64,000 bases of DNA from positions 61,198,828 through 61,262,827 of the forward strand of contig CM057482.1 of assembly GCA_030035585.1 (NCBI GenBank). Reading direction: 5' to 3'. The position numbers were made by a program, and so were the translations under genes. The notes beneath the pieces are model-generated. The model ran no database searches. It was not told the origin of the DNA and worked only from the letters and a program-made list of their open reading frames with translations. This stretch comes from Dugong dugon (taxonomy: Eukaryota; Chordata; Mammalia; Sirenia; Dugongidae). This document shows positions 1-11,040 of this stretch, in pieces. Each line of letters opens with the position of its first letter. Position 1 is the stretch's first letter.

Positions 1-1458
1 ATCCAAAAAACACAAAATAATAAATGCTGGATTGGTTGTGTAAAGACTAGAACACCTATACACTGTTGGTGGGAATGTAACATAGTACAACCACTTTGGA
101 AATCGATTTGACAGTTCCTTAAAAAGCTAGAAATAGAAGTACCATACGATCCAACAATCCCGCTCCTTGAAATATATCCTAGAGAAATAACAGCTGTCAC
201 ATGAATAGATACATGCACACACATGTTCACTGCAGCACTGTTCACGATACCAAAAAGATGCAAACAACCTCGCTGCCCCGCAAGGGATGAACGGATAAAC
301 AAATTATGGTATATTCACACAGTGGAATACTACACAATGATAAAGAACGACAATGAATCCGTTGAACATCTTGTAACATGGAGGAACCTGGAAGGCATTA
401 TGTTGAGTGAATTTAGTCAGTCGTGAAAGGGCAAATATTTTATTAGACCACTAGTATAAGAACTCAAGAAAAGGTTTAAACACAGAAGAAAATATTCTTT
501 GATTGTTACGAGGGTGAGGAGAGAAGGAGAGGGGTATTCACTAACTAGATAGTAGGTAAGAATTATCTTAGGTGAAGAGAAGGACAGCACACACTACAGA
601 GAAAGTCAGCACAACTGGACTAAACCAAAGCTAAGAAGTTTCCTGAATACAACCAAACACTTCAAGGAACAGAGTAGCAGGGGCAGGGGTCTGGGGACCA
701 TGCTTCAGGGGACATCTAGGTCAATTGGCATAAAAATGTTCTGCATCCTACTTTGGTGAGTGGCTTCTGGGGTCTTAAAAGCTAGCAAGCAGCCATCTAA
801 GATGCATCAATTGGTCCCAGCCCAGATGGAGTAAATTAGATGAAGAACACCAAAGACACAAGGAACGTATTACCCAAGAGACAAAAAGGGCCACATAAAC
901 CAGAAACTGCATCACCCCGAGACCAGAAGAACAAGATGGTGCCTGCCTACCACTAATGACCACCCTGATGGGGAACACAACAGACAGTCCCTGATGGAGC
1001 AGGAGAAAAGTGGAGTGCAGAACTCAAATTTTAGTAAAAAGACCCGACTTAATAGTCTGACTGAGACTGGAGGAACTCCGGAAAGCATGGCCCCTGGACT
1101 CTCTGTCAACCCGGAAATAAAATCACTCCCAAGGCCAACTCTTCAGAAAAAGATTAGGCTGGACTACAGGACATAAAATGATACTCATGAAGCGTGTGCT
1201 TCTTAGCTCAAGTATATACATGCTACTAAATGGGCAGCTCCTGTCCAGAGGTGAGATGCGAAGGCAGAGAGGGTCAGGAGCTGGTTGAATGGACACTGGA
1301 AATCAGGGAATCAGGGGTATAAAGGAGGAGTGTGCTGTCACAGTATAGGGAGAGCAATTAGGGACGTATAACAATGTATGTATAAATTTTTGTATGAGAG
1401 ACAATCTTGAATTGTAAACTTTCTCTTAAAGTACAACAATAAAATAAAATTAAAAAGT
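1..1458 (+). mobile_element. L1 LINE, type B, 3' end (C-terminal ORF2 plus 3'UTR)
   Basis: The window opens inside the C-terminal part of an L1 ORF2; a 67-residue open piece (223-426) carries the L1 'KLWYIHTVEYY' stretch. Earlier bases have frame breaks. The 3'UTR runs from 427 to an A-rich end near 1440-1458. It matches the 3'UTRs at 40940-41970 and 34239-34735 (same blocks: 'ggtgcagaactcaaattct', 'tgtatgtataaattttt'), which defines type B. The element begins outside the window and cannot code. Confidence 0.93.
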
Positions 1459-1984
1459 ATGAATCTCTTCCAGTCAGTTGGCCAGATAGTGTGTTCCAAA
1501 TTTTTTGGCATAGATAAGTGAGCACTTCCAGTGCTTGTATGAGTTTGTTGAAACATCTTAATTGGTATTCCTCAATCCTGGAGGCTTGTTTTTCGCCAAT
1601 GTCTTCAGTGCAGCTTGGACCTCTTCTTTCAGCACTACCTCCTGAAATGGTTGAATACAACCAATCCTTTTGGGTATTGTGACTGTGTATTCCTTCCATC
1701 TTCTTATGATGCTTCCTGCCTTCTTAATATTTTCCCACAGAATCCTTCAAAATTGCAACCCAATGCTTGCATTTTTTCTTCATTATTTCAATTTGAGAAA
1801 TGCAGAGTATGTTCTTCCCTTTTGGTTTTCTAACTTCAGGTCTTTGCACATGTCACTATAATAGTTTGTCTTCTCGAGACACCCTTTGGAATCTTCTGTT
1901 CAGCTCTTTTACTTCATCATTTCTTCCATTTGCTTTAGCTACTCTAACTTCAAGAGCAAGTTTGTCTCTTCTGATCCAACCAAA
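1459..1984 (-). mobile_element. RTE-clade LINE, inverted 5' segment
   Basis: Read on the minus strand this encodes the stretch between endonuclease and reverse transcriptase of an afrotherian RTE element, with several stops. Its minus-strand end ('ggccaactgactggaag') lies only about 40 bases upstream, in the element, of where the plus-strand piece at 1985 begins. The two pieces are therefore one insertion whose 5' part is flipped. Confidence 0.85.
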
Positions 1985-2653
1985 TGAGGAAATTATCAAA
2001 CAATATATCACACACAAGAAAAATTCTGCTGAAGATCATTTAAAAGTGACTGCAGCAGTACATCAACCAGGAACTGCCAGAAATTCAAGCCTGACTCACA
2101 AGAGGACATGGAAACAGGGATATCATTGCTGATGTCAGATGGATCTTGGCTGAAAGCAGAGAATACCAGAAAGATGTTTACCTGTGTTTTGTTGATAATG
2201 CAAGGCATTTGACTGTGTGGATCATAACAAATTATGGATAACACTGAAAAGAATAAGAATTCAAGAACACTTAATTGTGCTCATGAGGAATCTGTACATA
2301 GGTGAAGAGGCAGTCTTTTGAACAGAGCAAGGAGATACTGAGTGGTTTAAAGTCAGGAAAGGTGTGTGTCAGGGTTGTGTGCTTTCACCCTATTTATTCA
2401 ATCTGTATGCAGAACAAATAATCCGAGAAGCTGTACTATATGAAGCAGAAAGGTGTACCAGGATTGGGGAAACTCATATTAGCAACCTGTGTTATGCAGA
2501 TGACACAACCTTGCTTGCTGAATGTGAAGAGGACTTAAATCACTTACTGATGAAGATCAAAGACCACAGCCTTCAGTAAGTATTATATCTCAACATAAAG
2601 AAAACAAAAATCCTCACAACCAGACCAATAAGCAACATTAGGATAAACGGAGA
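1985..2653 (+). mobile_element. RTE-clade LINE, reverse-transcriptase segment
   Basis: Plus-strand continuation of the flipped RTE. A 71-residue open piece (2364-2579) holds the reverse-transcriptase core: the 'GCVLSPYLFNLYAE' block followed by the YADD catalytic motif, then the 'TTLLAE' stretch typical of RTE elements. The element stops abruptly at 2653 inside ORF2 where L1 ORF2 sequence takes over, so its 3' end and tail are missing. Upstream stops and a frameshift make it non-coding. Confidence 0.9.
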
Positions 2654-3396
2654 AAAGGCAGTCCTCAGAGGACAATTTATAGCAATAGATGCACACATCA
2701 AAAAAGAAGAAAGGGAAAAAATCAAAACATTAACTACACAACTCAAACAAATAGAAAAAGAACAGCAAAAAAAAAGCCCACCGCCACCAGAAGAAAGGAA
2801 ATAATAAAGATCAGAGCAGAAATAAGTGAAATAGAGAACAGAAAAACAATAGAAAGAATCTACAAAATCAAAAGTTGGTTCTTTGAAAGAATCAACAAAA
2901 TCGATAGACCACTGGCCAGACTGACAAAAGAAAAACAGGAGAGGACACAAATAACCCAAATAAGACATGAAATGGATGACATTACAACAGACCCAAGTGA
3001 AATAAAAAGGATCATAACAGAATATTACAAAAAACTATACTCTAACAAATTTGAAAACCTAGAGGAAATGGATAAATTTCTAGAAACACACTACCTACCA
3101 AAACTACAACAATGTGATGTTGAAAATCTGAACAGACTCATAATAAGAGAAGAGATTGAAAAGGTAATTCAAAAACTCCCAACAACAACAACAAAAAAAG
3201 CCCTGGTCCAGACGGCTTCACTGGAGAATTCTACAAAACATTCACAGTAGAGCTTTTACCAGTACTACTCAATCTATTTCAGAGCATAGAAAAGGAAGCA
3301 ACACTTGCAAATTTATTCTATGAAGTCAGCATAACCCTGACACCAAAACCAGGCAAAGAGGCCACAAAAAAAGAAAATTACAGACCAATATCTCTC

Positions 3397-4227
3397 ATGA
3401 ATATAGATGCAAAAACTCTCAACAAAATTCTAGCCAATAGAATTCAACATCATATTAAAAACATAATACATCACGACCAAGTAGGATTCATACCAGCTAT
3501 GCAAGGATTGTTCAACATCAGAAAATCAATCAACGTAATCCACCACATAAATAAAAGGAAAGAAAATAACCACAAGATCATCTCAATTGACACAGAAAAG
3601 GCATACGACAAAGTCCAACACCAATTCCTGATAAAAAGTGTCACTAAAATAGGTATAGAAGGGAAATTTCTCAACATAATAAAGGGCATCTATGCAAAAC
3701 CAACAGCCAACATCATTCTCAATGGAGAGAGGCTGAAAAAATTCCCCTTGAAAACAGGAACAAGACAAGAATGCCCTTTATCACCACTCCTATTTAACAT
3801 TGTGCTGGAAGTTCTAGCTAGAGCAATAAAGCAAGAAAAAGAAATAAAGGGCATCCAAATTGGTAATGAAGAAGTTAAACTGTCCCTGTTTGCGGATGAT
3901 ATGATACTATATGTAAAAAACCCTAAAGACTCCATGAGAAATCTACTGGAGCTAATAGAAAGATTCAGCAGAGTAGCAGGATACAAGACAAACACACAAA
4001 AATCTGTTGGATTCCTATACACCAATAAAGAGAACGATGAAAAGGAAATCAGGAAAACAATAGCATTTATAATAGCCCCTAAAAAAATAAAATACTTAGG
4101 AATAAATCTAACCGGGGTTGTAAAAGACCTATACAAAGAAAACTACAAAACACTACTGCAAGAAACCCAAAGGGATCTACAAAATCTACAAGAAAATACA
4201 ACATATCTACAACAAAAATACAAATAA
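3397..4227 (+). pseudogene. L1 ORF2 fragment: reverse-transcriptase domain
   Basis: An open stretch of 276 residues from the palm and fingers of L1 reverse transcriptase. Visible blocks are '[13 protein letters not shown]', '[14 protein letters not shown]', a '[15 protein letters not shown]' block where glycine is usual before C, and the FADD catalytic motif ('LFADDMILY') near residue 165. The normal protein is about 1,275 residues with an N-terminal endonuclease, absent here. After about residue 255 the frame crosses the deletion and ends early. An earlier open piece of the same ORF lies at 2972-3250 in another frame. Remnant, not functional. Confidence 0.92.
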
Positions 4228-4492
4228 TCCTATTAAAAAATGGGCAAAGGAAATGAACAGACACTTCACCAAAGAAGACATTCAAATGGCCAGCAGACAC
4301 ATGAGGAAATGCTCGTGATCACTAGCCATCAGAGAAATGCAAATTAAAACCACAATGAGATACCATCTCACCCCGGCATTACTGGTATGAATCAAAAATA
4401 CTGGAAATAACAAATGTTGGAGAGGCTGCGGGGAGATCGGAACCCTTATGCACTGTTTGTGGGAATGCACAATGATACAACCATTTTGAAAA

Positions 4493-4837
4493 ATGATATG
4501 GCGCTTCCTTAGACAGCTAGAAATAGAAATACCACATGTTCCAGCAATCCCACTCCTAGGAATATATCCTAGAGAAATAAGAGCTATCACACCAATAGAC
4601 ATATGCACACCTATGTTCACGGCAGCATTGTTCACAACAGCAAAAAGATGGAAACAACCTAGGTGCCCATCAACAGATGATGTATGGTACATACACACAA
4701 TGGAGTACTATGCAATGAGAAAGAACAATGATGAATCTGTGAAGCATCTCATAACATGGATGAAACTGGAGGACATTATGCTGAGTGAAATAAGTCAATC
4801 ACCAAAGGACAAATATCGTATGAGACCTCTATTGTAA
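4493..4837 (+). pseudogene. L1 ORF2 C-terminal remnant
   Basis: A 114-residue open piece matching the last residues of L1 ORF2 ('[25 protein letters not shown]' region, then the 'WYIHTMEYYA' block). It follows the deletion junction and is out of frame with the RT piece upstream. Its stop matches the natural ORF2 end of the type A copies. Confidence 0.85.
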
Positions 4838-5659
4838 AAACCCATGAAAAAGTTTACGCAAAAAAATTAACAATCTTTGTCGGTTACCATGGATGGGAGG
4901 GGTGGGGTGGGGAAATACTAAATTGGCAATAGATAAGTGGTATCTTTGGTGAAGGGTGAGACAGTACACAATACTGGGGAAGCCAGCACAACTTGTACAA
5001 GGAAAGGTCATGTAAGCTCCATAGACACATCCAAACTCCCTGAGGGACTGAATTGCTGGACGGAGGGTTGTGGTACTATGGTCTCGTGGAACATCTAGTT
5101 CAATTGGCATAACACAGTTTATAAAGACAGTGTTCTACATTCTACCTTGGAGAGTAGTGTCTGGGGTCTTAAAAGCCTTTGAGCAGCCATCTAAGATACT
5201 TCACTGGTCTCATCCCTTTGGGAGCAAGGGAGAATGAAGAGAACAGGATACAAGGAAAAGATTAGTCCAAAGGACTAATGGGCCACAGCTACCAAGGCCT
5301 CCACCAGACTGAGTCCAGTACAGCTAGATGGTGCCCGGCTACCACCACTGACTGCTCTGACCAGGATCACAACAGAGGGCTCTGGACAGAGCTGGAGAAG
5401 GATGTAGAGCATAAGTCTAACTCACAAAGAATACCAGATTTCCTGGCCTAAAGGAGACTGGAGAAACCCTGAGAGTATGGCCCTCAGACACCCTTTTAGC
5501 TCAGTGGTGAAGTCACTTCCGAGGTTCACCGTTCAGCTGGGGATTGGAAGCCCCATAAAACAAAATGGGACTAATGAGGCAGAGCAGTCCAGGGACAAGG
5601 ACTAGAAGGCAGAAGGGACAGGAAAGCTGGTTATAGGGGACCCAAGGTTGAGTAAGGAC

Positions 5660-6014
5660 AGTGTTGACATGTAGTGGTGTTGTTTACCACTGTCATAGGG
5701 CAACATGTGTAGTAACTGTTTAATGAGAAACTATCTTGTTCTGTAAACCTTCATCTAAAGTGAGAATAGCAGCACAACTGGAAGAGCATAGTCGATGTCA
5801 CTGAAGTGTGCACATAGAAATTTTTGAAATGGTGTATCTTTGGCTATGTATATTTTCACCAAAAAAAAAAGGTCGAGAATGGAGAGGGTTGACATGTTGT
5901 GGGGTTGTTAACCAATGTCATAAAACAATATGTGTACTACTGTTTAATGAGAAACTATTATTATTTGTTCTGTAAACCTTCACCTGAAGTACAATTACAA
6001 AAAAAAAAAAAAAA
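5660..6014 (+). repeat. Doubled L1 type A 3' terminus with an older L1 tail between
   Basis: The type A end ('gacagtgttgacatg' to 'ccttcatctaaagt') occurs at about 5660-5761 and again, diverged, at 5879-5998 before the poly(A). Between them lies 'gtgagaatagcagcacaactgg' to 'attttcacc' plus an A-run, which resembles the end of an older L1 3'UTR seen at 51720-51862. The same arrangement recurs at 59500-59998 and on the minus strand at 25866-26064 plus 31916-32045. Confidence 0.85.
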
Positions 6015-6400
6015 GAAGAAAGAAACTAACAAAAAAATCCCCAAACATCCAAGACCTAGACTTGGAGTCAGAAAAATAAATTGCCTTACATATCAGGATT
6101 CTTATAAGCTTCCATTCAAGCAAAAGATTCCTTGACATTTAAAAGGGGGTAGTTAAAACCTGATTTAGATATTTCTAAGATCCTTTAGGGTCTAAGTTTC
6201 AAAAATTCTATAATTCCAAAGCTTGGATCTCAGTGGTCCCTGTCAGGTACAAACCCACCCCTCCTTCTACCACTCCTCCACAAAGCTGGCCAAAACGTTC
6301 CAGCTGCTCAATACACATCCCGGAAGAACTCTAGGGGTGTCCCACTTCCGCCTAACCAATCTCTTCCACCTTTGAGGCTAGTGTTCCAGAAGCCCCCAGT
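6015..6400. other. No recognised feature
   Basis: Non-repetitive sequence of ordinary composition. I see no open frame, splice-site pair or repeat I can name. Confidence 0.5.
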
Positions 6401-6905
6401 ATTCACCTCTTGGTTAATAGCAACGTCATCTATATACTCGCACAGGCCAAAAATCTGGGCATTGTTATTGACTATTCTCCTTCCCTGGCCCCCACATTCA
6501 GCTCATCAACAAATCCTGCTGGTTCTACCTCCAAAACACATCTGGAATGACCACTTCTCTTGCCCTTCCACCTCCTTGGTTACTTCCCTGGGGCATGCCA
6601 TCGCCACCTCTAGTCTGGACCATGGAAGCAGCTTCCTAACTGGCTTGCCTGCTTCTATTCTCTCCCTTTCTGGTCAGTTTGAAAGACAGGTCTTTTAAAA
6701 ATGTAAACCAAATCACATACTTCCTGTGCTTAAAACCCATTGCTCTTAGAATGATAGCCAGACTCTTTCCAAAGCCTTCAAGAACTTCTGTTTGCTTCTC
6801 CAACTTCATCTCCTACCACTGTCTCCCTTGCTCCTCCAACCCCACATTCCAATTCATTGTCTATCATATTGCCCTGTGTTCTTTCCTTCATTGCATTTAT
6901 CACTA
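6400..6905 (+). repeat. L2 LINE relic, plus strand
   Basis: Matches the 3' part of L2 by landmarks: a 'cttcctaactggc' block, then 'tcttttaaaaatgtaaaccaaatcac', then a 'tgcttaaaacccattgc' block. Many stops; strongly diverged. The short open stretches here are L2 decay products. Confidence 0.65.
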
Positions 6906-6919
6906 GCTGAAATCATCTA

Positions 6920-6997
6920 TGTCATTCATTTATTCAATAAATAGTATATCCGTCAGGACCTACTCAAGGTTCTAGGAATGCAGCAATGAACAAAACA

Positions 6998-7051
<54 letters not shown>

Positions 7052-7105
7052 CACAAAAGACCTTGCCCTTGTGAGTTTACATTCTGGTATATGCTAATGT
7101 ACGTA
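6920..7105 (-). repeat. L2 3' end, minus strand, carrying a (CA)n run
   Basis: 'tcatttattcaataaata' followed by a 'caatgaacaaaacagac' block is the reverse of the L2 3' terminus. The microsatellite sits inside it. It lies in the opposite direction to the flanking L2 pieces. Confidence 0.55.
6998..7054. repeat. (CA)n microsatellite
   Basis: About 28 CA units with one 'gc' interruption near the right end. Confidence 0.97.
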
Positions 7106-7112
7106 TTCATTT

Positions 7113-7335
7113 GCTAGTTTGGAGTCCCCGAGTGGTGCAAATGGTGAACATGCTCAGTTGCTAACTCAAAAGTTGGAGGTTCAAGCCCACCCAGAGGCAC
7201 CTTGGAAGAAAGGCCTGGTGATCTACTTCCAAAAAATTAGCCATTGAAAACCCAATGGAGCAGAATTCTACTCTGACACACATGGGGTCCCCATGAGTTG
7301 GAGTCAACTTGACAGCAATTGGTTTTTGGTTATTT
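7113..7335 (+). mobile_element. AfroSINE, plus strand
   Basis: tRNA-derived head with a B-box-like 'ggttcaagcccaccc', then the AfroSINE body ('gaaaacccaatggagca', 'cacacatggggtcccc') and the terminal 'gagtcaacttgacagcaat' followed by a T/G-rich tail. It splits L2 sequence. Confidence 0.88.
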
Positions 7336-7339
7336 GTTT

Positions 7340-7465
7340 ATTGATGTCCCTCTGCTGTAATGTAAGCTCCTTCAGAAAGGGCCCTTTACTGTCTTGATCA
7401 AAGCTTTATCCCCAGTACCTAAAACCATGACTAATTTAGATGCTCAATAAATATTTACTAAGTGA
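7340..7465 (+). repeat. L2 3' terminus, plus strand
   Basis: 'aatgtaagctccttcag', then 'atccccagtacctaaaacc', then 'gctcaataaatatttac' is the classic L2 3' end. Confidence 0.7.
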
Positions 7466-9107
7466 AAAGGTAAAAGAAAGTGCCTTGATTGAAGACTGGC
7501 TTTGTCTTCTATTCAGAACAGAGTGGCTTACAGAGGCTGCTTGCTACATATCTGATTGTCTCACTCTGAAAATGTGGATGACCATCTGAGAAGAGCCCAT
7601 AAGCAGACCCTTATTGCACAGTCCTCATCACACGCTGGGATACCCTGGGACACAGGTGCTCCACTCAAAGTTCCATTTCTGAGCTTCAACAATAGGCCTG
7701 GTCAAGAAGAAGTGTCGACTCTTCCAAGCCAAGGTGTCCCAGTCTATCCCTCTGCAATCCAGGAACCAGGCTGAGACTCCCATCTCAGGGTCTCTGGCTT
7801 CCCTGTCCTAGGCACGTGCTCACATCCTCACCAACCTCTAAGAGGCCCAAGTCGGGACCCTACCAGCTCTGGCCCAGGCTGCATCTACTCTCCCCTTCAG
7901 GTGCTGTGACCACTGTGCAACCTGCACCCACCGTTCATAGAAGTCTCCCATTTGAAATGAGTGTATTACATTGATTGCTGTTTCTACATCACTCCCCATC
8001 CTACTAGCCATTTTACTTCGGAGAACAGGAGACACCCCACCCAGATACTTGATTAGTGAGTGGAGATCTCCATTTCACTCAATGGGTTAAAGAAACTAAC
8101 TTTAGAAGGAATGCTTGGCACCTTCCTCTGCCAGAGTTTAAAACACATCATAAACATCATCTAATTAATCTTTCCCAAGTCCCCAAGAGAGAGAAAGGGA
8201 AAAAAAAAAAAGCTTTTATTATCCTCTTTTAGCAGTGGTAAAAAACATGAAGAATCAGCATTTTCGTCCACGGAGCAGATCTGGGAGCAAACTACCTCCA
8301 CAAGCCAACCATTGGCCATCAGATAATCCTGCTCCTACCCTCAGAAGCTGCAGAGACAAAAGGGACAAAAAACCTTAAATCTCTAAAGACCCTTCTGTTG
8401 TGCTGGCAGAAGGTGCCAAAGAAACCCCATATCATGCAACTCTTGTGACACCATGTTCTCCTCTGTCCTTGGGAAATACCAGTGTGCTTGTTTTGAGCTG
8501 TAATGGGCTTTCATACTGAAAAATGCTTTTACATCTCCATGGGGAGTTTGGATACCCAGAGACTGTGTTTTGGAATACATGTATTGACATCTAATTTTAC
8601 AGCTCTGCTTCCTTGTGTAACTTCCTTTGTCAGATCACGCTCTAGTCTCTGCTGTGATCTGCTTGTAACTTCTTCATTTTCACCAGGAAGTCTCTCTCTC
8701 TCTCTGGGGGATTCTCAGCAGCTTGCTGTCCCCAGGAAGAACTGACTTGAGAATGGGAGGAATCAGAAGGAGAAAGAGTATCAGGCTTACCTGGGTTTCT
8801 GGGAAAATCAAGTAGTTGGGAGATGCTGAGGGGAGTTGTCCCATGAGAATGATTAATCTAGGAAAGCTGGCCTCTAGGGACACCTGTTCCATTGTCTGTG
8901 GCTCCTCTATCTACTTTACTTTGCTTCTCCAGTGTCCCTTAGGGGATACACCAGAACCCTTATGCTCCCCAGTCTCAACAGCCCCTTGAGACTGCCTTTC
9001 CTGGGCCCCAGGTTCCAGATCTCTTGTTTCAATCAGTCTTTCCCCATCAGAAGTAGTGGTCACTCATCCCCTTCCTTCAAGATCTAGAACAAGACTATGT
9101 GACAGGT
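7466..9107. other. Mostly unique sequence, no gene recognised
   Basis: About 1.6 kb without a repeat I can name apart from a short (TC)n at 8690-8705. Open frames on either strand are at most about 80 residues and lack flanking splice signals. An A-run lies at 8200-8210. Confidence 0.5.
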
Positions 9108-9624
9108 TGTGATGGTTAAGGTTATGTGTCATCTTGGCTGGGCCATGATTCCCAGTGGTTTGGCAGTTGTGTGATGTGGTGATAACCTCCATGATGGTAT
9201 CTGCTGTGAGTAGCCAATCAGTTGAAAGAGAATTCCTTTGGGTGTGTGGCCTGTATCAAATATAAGTGGACATTCTGGCAGGGCTTGTGGGGTTTTACTT
9301 GCTCTGGATCTTGCAGCTGGCTCTTATTTGTCTGACTGCCACTTCTTGGGACTTGAGCTAGCGGCTTACCTGTGGTCTTGCCTGCCGATCTTTGGATTCA
9401 TCTATCTTCGCAGTGTATGAGTAAGAGTTCTGCTGTCTGACCTGCAGATCTTGGATTCATCAGCCCCTGCAGCTACGTGAATCAGAAGCCTCTATCCTGA
9501 TCCACAGACTTGGGACATTCCAGCCTCTACAACCACGTGAGCCATTTCCTTAATATAAATCTCTCTCTGTATATATTTATACGCTTTACTGGTTTTGCTT
9601 CTCTATAGAACCCAGCCTAAGACA
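9108..9624 (+). mobile_element. Solo LTR, ERVL/MLT2-like, with 5-bp target duplication
   Basis: A 517-base element starting TGTGATGGTTAA and ending AAGACA (TG...CA), flanked on both sides by 'caggt' (9103-9107 and 9625-9629). The opening resembles MLT2-type LTRs of the ERVL class, which make 5-bp duplications. A late 'aatataaatctctctctgt' stretch sits where the polyadenylation region would be. No internal retroviral sequence adjoins, so it is a solo LTR. Confidence 0.8.
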
Positions 9625-9665
9625 CAGGTCAATAACTCAAGACAGTATGTCACAGGTATTGGTGG

Positions 9666-9892
9666 CTTCATGTGATGGCCCAACTAACCAGTTGCTGTTG
9701 AGTCATCTCTGACTCCTGGTAATCCCACGTGTGTCAGAGTAGAACTGTGCTCCATAGGGGTTTCAATGACTGAGTTTTTGAAAGTAGATTGTCAGGTCTT
9801 TCTTCTGAGTCACCTCTGGGTGGATTTGAACCTCCAACCTTTTGGTTAGCAGCTAAGCATATTAACGATTTGCACCACCCAAGGATTCCAAT
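9666..9892 (-). mobile_element. AfroSINE, minus strand
   Basis: Reverse copy: begins 'ccagttgctgttgagtca', has 'gtcagagtagaactgtgctcc', and ends with 'ttggttagcagctaagc' and 'gcaccacccaagg'. Moderately diverged. Confidence 0.88.
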
Positions 9893-10207
9893 GGCCCCAA
9901 CTCAGGACAATTTAATCTAGGCCTTCTGGAAATACAGTATTCCAACATGGAGATTCTTGATCTAGACTTTGGGAATTTATAAACTTCCTGAAATTATATG
10001 CAAAATTGTATATACATGTGAACATGTACAGTGTTCTTGAGAAAAGGTCCAAGGGTTTCATCTAACTCTCATGAAGTTTTATCCCTCAAAAATGTTAAGA
10101 ATTATATATCCAAAGGATTGACTCCAAGGAGAAATTTTCCAACACTGAACAAAAACCTAAAGGAGGGACAAGGGACACCCAGGTCCTTTTGCATTGTCTT
10201 CATATTA
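9893..10207. other. No recognised feature
   Basis: Short unassigned stretch between the AfroSINE and the MLT1-like LTR. Confidence 0.4.
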
Positions 10208-10810
10208 TGGATTGAATTGTGTCACCCAAAAAGACATGTTGAAGTCCTAACCTCCAGTACCTGTGGATGTGATCCTATTTGGAAATAAGGTATTTGATGA
10301 TGTTATCAGTTAACATGAAGTCATACTAGAGTAGGGTGGGTCTTAATCCTATATGAAAATAAAAATCAAACCCATTGTCGTTGAGCTGATTCCAACTCAT
10401 AGTGACCCTACCGGACAAATTAGAGCTGCCCCATGGGGTTTCCAAGGAGTGGCTCGTTGATTCGAACTGTCGACCTTTTGGTTAGCAGCTGTAGCTCTTA
10501 ACCACTGTGCCACTAAGGCTCCAAGTCCTATACAACCAGTGTACTTAGAAAAAGAGAAGATACACAGAGAAAGGGAGACTGGGGAAGGATACCATGTGGT
10601 GCTACAGCTGCAAGCTAACAGCCATTGGTAGCTACCAGAAGCTAGGAGAGAGGCATGGAACAGATTGTCCCTTGAAGCCTCAGAAGGAATCAACACAGCT
10701 GACACCTTGATCTCAGATTCTCAGCCTCCAGAACCGTGGGTCAATAAATTGCTGTAGTTTAAAGCTACTTACTTTGTGGCTTTTTGTTAAGGCGGCCCTA
10801 GGAAATCCAT
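10208..10810 (+). mobile_element. MLT1-like MaLR LTR, split by an AfroSINE
   Basis: 'ttatggattgaattgtgtc', 'gttgaagtcctaacc' and 'ggaaataaggt' mark the start of an MLT1-class LTR. After the SINE it resumes with 'cttagaaaaagagaag', 'acaccttgatctcag', 'cctccagaaccgtgggtcaataaat' and ends near 'aaggcggccctaggaaatcc'. The orientation is clear and no internal region adjoins. Confidence 0.78.
10363..10525 (-). mobile_element. Short AfroSINE inside the MLT1-like LTR, minus strand
   Basis: 'cccattgtcgttgagctgattccaactcatag' to 'ccactgtgccactaaggctcc'. LTR sequence flanks both sides, with 'cctata' at each edge as a probable target duplication. This is the short form that lacks part of the body. Confidence 0.88.
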
Positions 10811-10829
10811 ATACTTAATATATAACACG

Positions 10830-11040
10830 TAACAGTCATGAAAAGTTTCCCAGGTGCCAGAAACCATTCTAAGCACTCCACATTTATAAACTCATTTAAT
10901 CCTCATGATAGCCCTATAAGCAGCTATTATTACTAACCCCATTTTACAGCTGATAAAACTGAGGCACCAAGAGTCATATAGCAAGTAAGAGGCAAGCCTG
11001 GACTTGAAACCAGGTGTGTGGCTGTTGGGTCTATGCTCTC
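10830..11040 (-). repeat. MIR SINE, minus strand
   Basis: 'aactcatttaatcctcatg', 'cccattttacagctgataaaactgaggc' and 'gcaagtaagaggcaagcctggacttgaa' are reverse MIR landmarks. Confidence 0.85.

Larger units (their letters stand above)
2654..6014 (+). mobile_element. L1 LINE, type A, 5'-truncated, internally deleted
   Basis: Starts inside ORF2 between endonuclease and reverse transcriptase. It passes through the RT core, then jumps at about 4180-4195 to the C-terminal region, continues to the end of ORF2 (stop about 4837) and has a 3'UTR. Compared with the copy at 49800, several hundred bases are lost at the jump, whose edges share 'atctaca'. The 3' part (5660-6014) has a doubled terminus described separately. 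Poly(A) at 5999-6014. Confidence 0.92.

Noticed and set aside
2364..2579. Domesticated reverse-transcriptase gene
   Set aside because: The YADD-bearing piece is only 71 residues, lies within a decayed RTE and is cut off by L1 at 2653.
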